Positions 1 to 10,749 of a stretch of 64,000 nt of DNA are shown piece by piece; the stretch's first letter is position 1, and each line of letters begins with the position of its first letter. Made by a program: the position numbers and the translations under genes. Below the pieces are notes generated by a model. It worked only from the letters and a program-made list of their open reading frames with translations. It did not search any database and was not told where the DNA came from. The stretch spans positions 62,001-126,000 of the forward strand of contig JACKQL020000014.1 in the NCBI GenBank assembly GCA_018296165.2, given 5' to 3'. The DNA comes from Termitomyces sp. T153. Lineage: Eukaryota; Basidiomycota; Agaricomycetes; Agaricales; Lyophyllaceae.

Positions 1-1289
1 AAGAAAAACCTTGTATGATTGCTCGATCTTCACCAGTTCATCTTTGAGAAACAAGAATTGGGCCGGACTAGACGGATCTTCAACTCGATGGTCACACTTA
101 GACCTAAGAAACGCTTCATGTTGACCTAAAAGGAGTGAGTCTGATGGCCCATACATATTTACGACAAGCCTTACGTCGTCCCTACGACTTGATGAGCATC
201 CATGGCACCGGGTGAGAACCTTAAAGCGAAAACAAACATACCGAGTCATAACGGTTAACATATTCCCAGTTCTTTTGTTTGAACATGTCTTCGTTACCAA
301 GCGCGGTTCCTGCAGCTCTGAGACCATTCATGATGAACTCCTTTGTAAGACCTTGGGGATCGTTGTAGGCCTCTTCAATCTCGGCCTTATCGTTATTATG
401 ATCCAACCCAATCAGAAGGGTGTCTCCTGATCCTGCACGAAGGGGGAGTGAACCAAGAAACTCGACTGCTTCTTCACGAGAGAAATTCCCGAGTGAAGAC
501 CCTAGGAATAGAATATGGAGAGGGAGTTGAGCTTCATCTGGTGTTGAGATGGGTGAATAATCTGAATCCTCCTCAGAACTGGAATCCCAAGAGCTGATGA
601 AGGTAGAAGTGCCGGTACTAGAAATGGGAGAGATGTCGCCGAGACCAGAAAGGCTAAGTGACGTTAAAACTGGATTGATATTGTCGTTCACGTTCAAACC
701 GCCTTCCAAGACGAATTTGAGTCCATCGTCGTACGTTCCACATAAACCCTTAGTATCGACTTTGCCTTGTAAGGACTCCCCGATCTCAGAAGCAGATATC
801 TCGCCCAAGGTACGTACAATCTCCCGCTCCTCCAGATCAAGAGCATAATATGTGATAGGGGCGCGAGTACTCGCGGCGTTTACGAGCCTGGAAAGACTGA
901 GCAAGATACGCGATGTCTTCCTAAGAGCGCTGATGATAACCAAAGCAAACGATAGTGAGTGTAACAAGAGAAAAACATGAGCTCTAATTTGATCACCCTG
1001 CCCCAAGCTCAAGTATAATTTCGTCCGTAAAAACCCGTGTTTCCCCATGATGCATGGTCTGGACAATCTCATCAACCTTATTTTTGAGAATCTCCTCTTC
1101 CGCGCCAAAAGGATAGTACTCTGTCGCCTTAGTAGTGATGTCGTCATAGAGCTGCAGACCACGCTCGTTGTAAAGGAGCATCGTAGGAAGTTTCTTCTGC
1201 CCTGCAGGTCGACTGAGGCCAGCGACGATCTGGGCCGAAATGTCAGCATTTGCGTTCTCAGAATGTAACTGAATGATCTGAGGAGACAT
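1..1289 (-). CDS. egt1: Ergothioneine biosynthesis protein (Egt1-type), N-terminal methyltransferase part, truncated by window edge
   Basis: The predicted product matches the histidine-specific SAM-dependent N-methyltransferase domain of fungal Egt1, which trimethylates histidine to hercynine as the first step of ergothioneine synthesis. The SAM-binding motif ELGAG lies at the end of exon 1. After a 67-bp intron (996-930) reading resumes as ALRKTSRIL, restoring the family motif. Further on are LFLGSSLGNFSREEAVEFLG and the LIGLDHNNDK loop. A segment reading GQHEAFLRSK near position 110 is typical of the domain end. The ATG at 1289 starts MSPQIIQLHSE. The intron structure between about 250 and 125 is unresolved and may include a very small exon. 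The C-terminal sulfoxide-synthase half expected of Egt1 lies outside the window, so a stand-alone methyltransferase cannot be excluded. The family call is firm; completeness is unknown. Confidence 0.85.
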
Positions 1290-1333
1290 GGCGAAAGAAA
1301 GGATGTTATTAGAAGACTATTTGAAACAGTCAG

Positions 1334-1341
1334 TTTATATA
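1334..1341 (-). promoter_or_regulatory. TATA box of the Egt1-type gene
   Basis: TATATAAA on the minus strand lies about 45-50 bases upstream of the ATG at 1289, a usual place for a fungal TATA box with a short leader. The rest of 1290-1798 holds no coding signal that I can support. It serves as the Egt1 promoter and the 3' flank of the DHHC gene. Confidence 0.5.
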
Positions 1342-1798
1342 CGGGTATGGAAGAGGGGAAATTTTCCCTGGTCCGATGACATAAGTCACAACCAGCCGCA
1401 CCAAGTGAAAAAGGGGTTCAAGATAAAACAGGTCGTTTTCTAGATCAAGCCGACCAACTCCCACCAGTGTTGAACCTCCAATACAAATGTCCACGCGCGA
1501 TACATATCTCGGCGAGCAAAAGCTCAGACGCGCACGCCAAACCAGCCGATCATTGAATTATGTCATTTTTCAAAAAGTTCGTGATCACAAGGAGAACGAT
1601 GGATTGTAGAGCCACATAACAAGGGAAACAAGTAGGCATCATCCTTCGTTCAGAGGAATAATATATACTTGCCGTCCTCGCGCAATGAACAAGCACGCCA
1701 TCACTCATTTGTCACCTGCATAGACAATCAGCTATCGCACCGTACATCCAGCCTTAGCAATGAAGTATGTACATACGCTCTGTACATTGTACATTATC

Positions 1799-3273
1799 TC
1801 ATTGATGTCCCTGTCTGTCGATTTTGACTAGTTCAGTCGCAAGACGAGCTAGCACACTCTCCGCGTTGGGATTACGGGGAAAATACTTCCCGTCTCCAGG
1901 CCTAGATCCAGATACTATGTCGACTGTCAAAATTTTCTTCGCGAAAGACTCACGAAGCCCCACCGCACCACAGGCGGATGACCCATTCCGAAAATTGTTC
2001 ACAGCCCAGTACTTGAGCCCAATTTCCACGCCAACCGATATCGTAGAGATGAATTGCTTGATATGCATCTTTTACAAGTCGCCGTTGGGGAGCCGATAAT
2101 TCGAACTCGAGCGGAGGATCGGAGAGATCGTGACCCTCAAAAGGAAGTTTCGGGAGGTGCTTCAAAAGAAGGAAAGGAGAAATGGTCTCCAGCGTCGTCT
2201 GATTGGTTCTAGATAGGCTTTGTGAGATGGCTCTGCTATACGATAACACAAGCACTTACGAAACAAGATAAACATGGTATCCCAAGAACGAGCCGATGAC
2301 CATCGAAAATATTACCCCTAGGGCGGCAAGAAATAGCGCGTGGATTGGGGTATTGACATCCTGACCAATTTCGACTGGCTGGCGAGCTATCGTAAGCGAA
2401 TGACGCACCATAACATAAGGGTCATTAAAGGCATATATCAGAGCAAAGATTGAGATGATAGCAATATATAAAGCTAGCAAAGTGACAGAGAGCAAGAAAT
2501 GGAGAAACGCAGGGTATGTTCGATGGCCCTGAGATTATGAGCTCCACCAGATTCCACAAATAACCAACTCACAATACAATTATTTCCTAACCAAGGACAA
2601 TGATGATCTAAAGGCAAATTTTTTAAGTTTAACATGGACTCTGCGGATCATACAAGTTATTAACCCATTTTCAACACGCACCGACCACATGCCGAACAGT
2701 GGTGCGTTCGTTCAGGCTTTGGAGCCTGTAATAAATTTCTACGTCAGCGATCGATTTCTCGTCTCCACTTTGCCTTGTGAGCTCACCCAGCATTTACGAC
2801 ACCATCTCCCTGGGACATTCAACTCGACATCAGGCATCAAAGCCTCTCTAAGGCTCGTTTCTTCGTCTTCCGATTGTTGAGTGCCTGTGACAGGGCCTGG
2901 GTCACGCGCGACACAGACAATGAGAGACGAGAACGCAAGAAAAGTCAGAGTATATGTGACGCAAAGGTGAATTGCGAAAAAGAGAGGCGAATGTAGCATT
3001 TGAATGTGATACGTGACCAGAACATAGAGCAAAGATGGATGAGGTGCCAAAATGAGAAGAATCGCACCTTTGAAGATGGCATTCAGCATCAATCCCAGTG
3101 GAAAGCGAAAGCCTGATTATAAGCTTACCGCAGAGAGGAAGATAGTGATACCATAGCTTTTTGTGCGGTTGGTCGTCAGAAGGATCGTTATTACGAGATT
3201 GCCGCGATCGTCTTGAATTCGGTGAGGGTAACTGTTCTAAACTAAAAGACAGGAGAGTGTTTCTGAGAGCCAT
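1799..3273 (-). CDS. DHHC-type protein S-palmitoyltransferase (Pfa3-like)
   Basis: An integral membrane enzyme that transfers palmitate to cysteines of membrane-associated proteins. Seven exons (3273-3129, 3067-2787, 2725-2665, 2607-2573, 2528-2260, 2208-1954, 1901-1799) join to 1149 nt, 382 residues. N-terminal hydrophobic helices (ILLILAPHPSLLYVLV and a second near residue 85-105) precede the cysteine-rich domain: CRKCW, then APKPERTHHCSACGRCVLKM, then the catalytic DHHC followed by PWLGNNC. The DHHC aspartate codon is itself split by an intron. Two more hydrophobic segments follow, then a cytosolic tail with NQTTLE (the usual TTxE motif) and YDIGWRGNWAQVLG, both typical of Pfa3/ZDHHC relatives. 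It is divergently transcribed from the thioesterase gene at 3532, with only 258 bp between the two starts, so they may share a promoter region. The protein substrate cannot be told from sequence. Confidence 0.9.
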
Positions 3274-3531
3274 TCTAGTCCCAACTGTTGTGTGCCCTCT
3301 CCTCCGCCATAGACTCGATGAAGAAAATCAGAAAGCCAAGTTAGTTTGGCTTTGGTGGCAAAATCGGTTGTACTTTCGGCAGCCGGCTGTTGCCGACACG
3401 AGCTCTCAATGAAATGAAGGACGTGGGATTGGTAGGACGAAGACATTCTACGTGTCCTTTGACAAATCGGGGATGCACGTCTATAGGATGTGGTAGTCAA
3501 GGATATGCATATGTTCTCCACACTGACTACC

Positions 3532-4748
3532 ATGGCACCACTTCTTCAGGCCGTCAACATTAAACTTTCATCTCCCAAAGCAGAGTACACGTCCTATGCA
3601 GGTGAAATAGATCCCGACTGGCTGGTTGGCGCGTGCGTCAAACTCTGAGACTCCATTCTGTTGCAGTTTATAACCGCATGTAGGTGTCCCGTAGTGTTCC
3701 GAATGGCGGTACGCACGTCCAAACATGAATGTGCTGTGCGGATGGCTGACTTTGGTTTCAGGATACATCCTAGCGCTTCTAGTCAATGCCTGCATTCAAT
3801 ATCAATCTACTTCGAGCCATCGTGACCCTATTCATGTCACAGCCCATTACTTGACAACATCAGTACCTTCTCACTTCGAGATCCGAGTACGGATTGTGAA
3901 AACGGGCCATACTTTCACAAACCTAACGACAGAACTTTATCAACGAGTATGGTGCCCACCTCTTGAAAATATAACATTTGACGACGCATATTACAAACAC
4001 AGGAAACGCTGATTATCACTGCACACCAAATATTCGGCAACAACTCAGCTTCACCTCAAGCATCTACTCGTGGTTTAACCCTCGCGCCCCCTTCCTCCTA
4101 TGCCCGTCGTTTACCTCTCTACACCCATCCATCTACCGCAGTTGTCCGACCTGGTCGAAGTGTCTGGAAATTCCAATCTCATATCACGATAGCACCAGAC
4201 CCACAGATACTCGCGAAGAATGCGCCTGATCACCCGAACCGGACGAGTGCCCCTACAATTGGGGGTGACGGACTCGAATGGGGCGCTTGGCTAACTTTCC
4301 AGAACAAGAGCGATAAAATCACACCAACCTCGCTAGCGTTCCTTGCTGATGTCTTCAAACACATGCCAGGCCTCATGCCGCCCAGTGAAAGGCCCGGTCT
4401 TGGTCGAAGGTGCACCTCGAAATCTCTTATATCTGATCTGCTCTAACTTCTTCGCCCAGCTGGTTCCCAACCATCGTGCTTTCACTTGAATTCAAAGCTC
4501 CCATTCCGTCCTCCTCAGCTACACATGCCAGGCGTACTGTAGGTCTCTATTCATCGGGCAAATTTCTGAATGATGGTAGGCATGATGGGTATGTGGAGGT
4601 CTGGACTGCGCCATGTGATATCGGGGAGGGTAAAGAAATACCTGGGTGGAGGGAGAAACAAGTTTGCATCGCTGTTGCAAAACAGATGGCGTCTATCATC
4701 CCTATAGAGGTCAACATGAAACGAGGCAAGAATGAGATCAAGCTGTAA
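3532..4748 (+). CDS. Thioesterase-like superfamily protein (acyl-CoA thioesterase fold), copy A
   Basis: Probable hot-dog-fold acyl-CoA thioesterase of the double-domain TesB-like kind. Five exons (3532-3632, 3695-3708, 3762-3946, 4003-4409, 4460-4748) sum to 996 nt, 331 residues. Exon 2 is only 14 nt and supplies the centre of the family motif GAVPNGGYILALLV; without it the motif is lost. Later landmarks are HVTAHYL, GGDGLEWGAW, SWFPTIVLSLEFKAPIP and a C-terminal half with TVGLYSSGKFLNDGRHDG. The start MAPLLQAVNIK aligns with the start of its tandem neighbour. No targeting signal is obvious. The substrate is unknown: in fungi such proteins range from peroxisomal acyl-CoA thioesterases to accessory enzymes of secondary metabolism. 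No biosynthetic cluster is visible here. Confidence 0.8.
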
Positions 4749-5014
4749 TCCTCGTGGTTTCTTTGAGCCATTCAATCAAAGTGCTTAAGACACTTTATTG
4801 GTCATAAGAATCTTTTAGATACCTTATGTCAATGTGCAACCATTCTGCTAGTGCTACACTTTGTGTCAAAGGATATAGTCATTAAGAAGGTTGTACTTAA
4901 TCAAATCTGACGATCATTGGTCAAAATCACACAAGTTACGTGACTAAGCGCTACATTCAAGTGGCTTATGTATGTCCCATACGTTCTTTTTCCTTTCCTT
5001 CTCTTGTGTATCAA

Positions 5015-6259
5015 ATGGCACCCTTTAATCAGGCTGTGAATATCAAAAGTGTGTCGCGGGAAGAGGAGGGGGAATATAGGATTTACACCGGTACTGTAGA
5101 CTCTGACTGGGTGGTTGGAGCGTGGGTCGCATCATCAATTTAACTGGAGTATTTTCTGATTATACGCAGATGCTTCGCTCAGTATACCAAACGGCGGTGA
5201 GCGCTACTTCAATCCTTTCATGGTCACCGTTACCATCAAGTATCTGGATTCGGTTAGGATATATCCTGGCATTGCTCGTTGAAGCTTGCATACAACATCA
5301 GTCCAAGACCAGTCACTCTGATCCTATTCACGTCACGGCTCATTACCTGAGGAGCTCTCAACCTTCTGAGTTTGAGATACGTGTGCGGATTTTGAGAGCT
5401 GGACGTAGTTTTACCAATCTTACTGCTGATCTCTATCAACAAGTGCGACGACTCTTCAGGTTCATTCTTCGAATCAATTTCTGACCATACTGAATACCAG
5501 GGCACGGTGACTGTTTCGACTCAGCAAATATTTGGTGTGAACTCCACGCCGTCCCATGGTTATACCCAATCTCGTGGATTTACTCTCACTCCCCCTTCGT
5601 CGTATGCTAGACGAATCCCTCTGTACACTCACCCTTCAACCGCCGTCCCTCAATTCGCTCGTGACGTTTGGAAGTTCAAACCTTACATTTCACTGTCACC
5701 AGACCCAGTTATCTTCGAGAAGAACGCCTCGAATCACCCGAATCGAACAAACGCTTCTACTATCGGTGGCACTGGTTTAGAATGGGGTGCCTGGTTCTCT
5801 TTCAGAGATAAAGGTGACGAGATCACGAAGAATTCTCTTCCCTTCCTCGTGGATATCTTCGCAGGCTTGCCATATCTCATGCCGCGAAGTGAACGCCCTG
5901 GGCTTGGGATAAGGTAAGTAAAGTTCATTTCTTTAGCAAATATTGGCCAAATGTGCATCATGAATAGCTGGTTCCCCACCATGGTGCTTGCACTTGAGTT
6001 CAAGGCACCTATACCACGGTTCTCTGCTGAACATGCAAATCGCACAGTGGGCATTTATTACTCGGCAAAATTTGTCAACGACAGTAGACATGATGGCAAT
6101 GTTGAAGTTTGGACTGCTCCGTGTAATATAGGTGAAGGCGAGGAAGTCCCAGGTTGGAGAGAGAAGCAGGTGTGTATTGCCACTGCAACACAGATGGCAT
6201 ATATCGTTCCGATGGAAGTCAACTTGGTCCAAGCGAGGAAGAGGAAGAACAAGTTATGA
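5015..6259 (+). CDS. Thioesterase-like superfamily protein, copy B (tandem paralogue)
   Basis: Tandem paralogue of the gene at 3532, same strand, 266 bp downstream. Five exons (5015-5121, 5183-5196, 5258-5442, 5501-5913, 5968-6259) join to 1011 nt, 336 residues. Exon phases match copy A exactly, and exons 2 and 3 have identical lengths (14 and 185 nt). The motif reads GAIPNGGYILALLVEACIQ. Other shared blocks are DPIHVTAHYL, TIGGTGLEWGAWFSF, SWFPTMVLALEFKAPIPRF and VEVWTAPCNIGEGEE. The C-terminus ends in a basic stretch (ARKRKNKL) that differs slightly from copy A (GKNEIKL). Both copies look intact, with no internal stops after splicing, so this is an older functional duplication. Function is inferred from the fold only. 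Confidence 0.8.
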
Positions 6260-8589
6260 GGAGATAGCGCTTTAACTATACGCATGTATGTCGTAGAAAG
6301 TGATAGAGCTATTGAAAGTACATTGAAGCATAGAACTTAAAGAAGCTATCCATCTGGTGTGTATACTTCCAATCGGTATCTTTCCGCGATTTATTTCAGC
6401 TTTATCTTCATGCGTCTCATCCAAGAAATCATTACTTCACCCACCAACCTCAAAATCAAGTGTAACTATGTGACCTTCGACCGACCTTGTTTGTCTCCAT
6501 ATTCACATCGGGCCCTGAGTGCCAGAAGATTAGGGGGTCCCCAGTCATCACTATTGTGAAGTCTGAATTAAACCACTCTCGATTATCTTCCATTCTAACC
6601 ATCCATTGACTCACTATTGCTCTGAGATGGAGCAGCATCCTACATTCAAAAACTGTACACAGGATCTGTTCGACCCTGAGTCCCCAGTGAAGATAGTGCT
6701 TTAACTGCAAACCATGGAGGAATCTGTTTTGGGTGACTGTTCACAGATTATCTGATCACCTGTTTTCCTGAATAGCACAGAAGCCTTCAAAATCCTAAGC
6801 ACAAAGTCTGGTGCTAGGATTGTTAGAAAGCTAACTGTAATACCTATAATGATATCATTGTTGAAATCTGAACAACCAGACCTACAGATCAATTGATTGA
6901 TTGATTTTTTCATTTTATTTCTTGAGAGGGCTATTTAGTACCCAACACAATGCTTGGGTAGTGGTAGACCCCCGTAGTATTTACATTTGGGTAGTTTACG
7001 GACACCTTCTGGATATCCAGCCTGATGCCTTTTCAAGTATGCCACACAATACTCTTGTTTGGCTGACTACACTATGTTGGACCCCAACTTGATCCACCTA
7101 CCCATGCCATGGCATGTTTGGTGATGAGGAGTCCCAGTGAAAATTGGCTCTGAGCAGATCTGAGGGATAGTTACAATTTCTGATTTGGTCCAGTTGAGGC
7201 TGACGTTTTGCCAAAACCTTAATTTGAGTTATTATGTCAGACACACTGAATTTAGATTTGATTATCAATCATTCCTGTATGCTGGCAGTGGAGCGCAACG
7301 TGTTTCCCACCACTTCTTGCCTCCCCCAACGCATCTCTCTCACCATGCCTGTAGGAGGGGTTTTTGCTGGCTACAAGAGTCTGGTGATCAAGTTCCTTGA
7401 CTTGATCAATTGAGAGCAGCATTGGAAGAAGAGGAACTTGTGATGGTAAGATAGTAAGTAGTTGGATACATTTGTTGTGACAATTGACTGATGTGACATA
7501 GATCATGGACTGGGGGCAATTGGCACATAATGCACTTGTCACCATTTCCTTTCCTCTACACCACTATGATTACCATGATGTCAACCCATTCTGATTTCTT
7601 CTTCCCTCCATCCACTCATTTGAATACTGATCCCACAAAAGATTTTACTCAGAACTCACAATACCAGATAAGACCACATTGCATTGATGTTTGCATGAAT
7701 TGCTGACCAAGGCACACTAATAGCCACTGCAAGGACACAATAATGGTTTGAATTCTTATGAAGTGAAATGTTATTCTACTATTAAGCACTATACTAACTA
7801 TTAATAGATATTTGATCTTGTAGCCAGCCCTATGTCTTTTGAGCTGACAAATTCATATATCATTCTTATCTCAACCTCTTAACCACATACAATTGATCTC
7901 AAGCAGACCTCAAGCACTTCAAAGATGAACTACAATGCCTCAAGTACATACTTCTACATTTGTATGTGAGTATATGCCACTAAAAATATAAACTTGTAGA
8001 ACTGAGCTCACTTACTTTTGTAATCTCACTACCAAGCTTGCTGATGCATGCCCATGATGGCTTCAACACTCATGATCACTGCAACACTCACAATGGCTAC
8101 AACACCCATGATGATTACAATGGCTGCAATGCCCACCTTATGGACCATTCAAGCCTAACTGAAGCAGAGTTTGTGGCCATATGGAAGGCCTGCAATGCTG
8201 ACACCAAAAAAGTAGATTTCATTTATCTTGTAGAGACACAGATACATCTCATTTCTAGAAGTACAATGCATTATTGAAGGAACAATCAAAGGCCAAAAAG
8301 ATTGCTTAACATTGTATCAAGTCACCTGCACATGTAATGCTACCATTTTGATATAAGTATAATAAGTAATTATATTTATCCACATGTACAATGAGAGAGT
8401 AATGGGAGGTCATCTAGATGCTCCATTACATACCCCCCTTTTGAGGCCATCAACAGTTTCACATAAAGGCAATGGCCCAAGAAAGTAATGGCCATTAAAA
8501 AGTAGTAAAGGAAGTGGGATACAGCTTCCATCCATGAGGCAGCACCAGGGCCCTAAGGGGTTTCCTATGTTGGGCATAATATGTAGGCT
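6260..8589. other. Gene-free, CpG-poor repeat-like DNA
   Basis: Downstream of the thioesterase pair the sequence turns AT-rich and very poor in CG dinucleotides, like the dated retroelements that follow. Short open frames occur, but none shows a recognisable domain or splice-consistent coding. I read it as old repeat DNA of unknown family. Confidence 0.5.
8057..8135 (+). repeat. Short imperfect tandem repeat (CAACAC-CATGATG type)
   Basis: Units of roughly 15-20 bp, variants of CAACACTCATGATGACTA, repeat four to five times with substitutions. In one frame they give His/Asp/Asn/Thr-rich peptide, but there is no sign that this is translated. It lies in CpG-poor repeat DNA. Confidence 0.5.
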
Positions 8590-10701
8590 TGGTTGGTCCT
8601 ACAGAAATGATTTGGCAGAGTTTATACTGGTATGTCATAGTCAAACCACCTCCCAATGACTGGCCAAGGCCTTTGCAGCTAACTCCCAGCCCTAGCCTTT
8701 CTGTAACATGGTGCCTCATCACCTACAGGACTTCGAAGATGCATTTGCCAAGGCCTCATTTGACTTGCTCCTGAAGTGTGTAATGAGGCCATGCAATAGA
8801 ACTGATATTTGGTGCTGACCCCTCCAGTTGCAAGGTCTATCTGCTCACACCCCAAGAGCAGGATGAACTGGATGTGTTCTTTGCAAGAGAACCTGAGCTC
8901 TAGTCAGATATGTTCTTCTAAGTCCACAATGACCTCTCCAGTCTTCTTCATCAAGAAGAAGGATGGATCTCTTTGTCTGGTTCAGGACAACTGCTACTCC
9001 CTTCTACTCATTTCCAAACTTGTCAACAACCTCTGAGGTGCCTGCTACTTCACCAAGTTGGATATTCATTGGAGCTACAACAATGTGATGAGTGGAAGGC
9101 AGCATTCAAAACCAACCATGGACTCTTTGAACCTTTGGTAATGTTCTTTGGCCTCACTAATAGCCCAGCCACCTCCAGACAAATGATGAACAACATGGAT
9201 ATCTTTATATACACCAAAACAAATTGGAGGAGCACTATCAAATCACATGCATTGTCTTGGAGCACTTCCACCAGCACCAACTCTACCTCAAGCTCAAGAA
9301 GTGCAAGTTTGAGCAGACCTGGGTTGAGTATTTGGGCCTGATCATCTTGCATGGAATGGCTGAGATGGACCCAGTCAAGATAGCTGGAGTGGCAGGGTGA
9401 CCAGTGCCAAAGAACAAGAAGGAAGTCCAAGCCTTCTTAGGTTCTACTGGAGGTTCATCCAGAATTTCTCTCACCATGCCCATCTTCTCTTTGACCTCAC
9501 TGTCAAGGATGTAACTAGCAGTAGGAGTCCTTGCAGCAAGTTGTCTTTGATGCCTTCAAGCAAACTATAACCTCCAAGCCTGTCCTTCTCCTTTTTGGAT
9601 AGAGACTGACAGCTCAGACTTTGCCACAGTAGCAGTTATCTCCCAGCAGTCTGAGGAGGATGGTCAATGGCATCCCATAGCCTTCTACTGCAAGAGCCTC
9701 AAGGTGGTGGAGAGGAACTACAAGTTCTATGACAAGGAGCTACTAGCCATTATTTGGTCATTGGAAGAGTGGCAGGCATTTCCTTGAGGGTGATTCACAC
9801 AAGTTCAAAGTCTAGACTGACCACAAGAACCTCAAGTACTTCCACATAGCAAAGAAACTCAATGGATGCCAAGCTCAATGGTCCTTGTACTTTGCCAACT
9901 TTGATGTCTCACTGCATCACAAACCTAGAAGGACTCTGGGCAAGCCAGATGTGCTGTCCTAGCAGGCTGATCATGGGTGATGTGACTGGAGACAATGGCA
10001 ACATTGTTCTCCTCAGACCAGAACTCTTTGCCATCCATGCTCTTCAAGGGATTGTGGTTCAAGAGGATGAGGCAAACATGCTTAAGAACATTTGATGGGG
10101 AAACTGGGAGGGTGCACAAGAGGATGCAGTAGCATGGGCTGCTCAGGCCTTACAGACTCAATAAGCAAGTGGGGTCAGGTCAGTATATGCAGATGAGTGG
10201 ACCTTGCAAGAAGGGCTCCTGACCTTCTTCAAGTCAATCTATGTTTCTGACATCCCAGAGCTATGTCAATGCATTGTCAAGAAGAACCATGACTTGCAAG
10301 TAGCAGGACACCTGTCAGGGGACTCTCTATTTCTCCCTCCTTATGATTTTTCTTTATTTTCCTTCTGTTTCCTATCTATTGCACATGACCTTGTTGACCT
10401 GTTGATGTCACATGCACAAGACCAGAGCATATGATGTTGTTGACCTGTTGCAGCACATAATCTCATTAACCTGTCAATGAGGCCACATGACATTTGCATT
10501 GTATTGTACATTTGTTTCTCATGCTTCTGAAACCTCAGAGTGTAACACTTAGCCTAGGGAGCTCCTCAGACTTGTTCTTTTGAACTCCTTTTGCCAAGTG
10601 TGTAGTTATACTTATAGACACTGTACAGTACTGAACATACTTTAAATCTCCCTTTGCCAGTTGTGTAACCTTGGCCACAGCCTCCAGAGGTTGCCCTTAC
10701 A
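8590..10701 (+). mobile_element. Decayed Ty3/gypsy retrotransposon remnant: RT, RNase H, start of integrase, 3' LTR
   Basis: Plus-strand pol pieces in shifting frames. VPHHLQDFEDAFAKASF (about 8711) is the usual lead-in to RT, then DPSSCKVYLLTPQEQDELD, SPVFFIKKKDGSL (about 8938) and MFFGLTNSPAT (about 9143). A KCKFEQTWVEYLG block (about 9300) and RNase H pieces (AFYCKSLKVVERNY, then KELLAIIWSLEEWQA, then TDHKNLKYFH) follow. The last recognisable piece is the zinc-binding start of integrase, DIPELCQCIV...HDLQVAGH (about 10249-10310), where the LTR begins at once. The catalytic integrase core is missing. Many stops and frameshifts; the element is dead. No gag or 5' LTR is found upstream. Confidence 0.8.
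10313..10701 (+). repeat. LTR, family A (3' LTR of the 8.6-10.3 kb remnant)
   Basis: Begins TGTCAGGGGAC and ends CCCTTACA, as do the solo LTRs at 14651 and 15736; 389 bp. Shared internal blocks include a pyrimidine-rich start, CAGACTTGTTCT and the run before the end (CCACAGCCTCCAG). The left flank is element pol sequence and no target duplication is seen, so it is read as the 3' LTR of the adjoining remnant. Confidence 0.75.
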
Positions 10702-10749
10702 GAGGCAACAGGTTTGTACTTCTTCTCAACCTGGACACCTTTGTGTTTA

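Noticed and set aside
8038..8277. Possible copia RNase H fragment (SLTEAEFVAIWKA)
   Set aside because: One short resemblance only; no neighbouring copia domain, and the rest is a His/Asn-rich tandem repeat.
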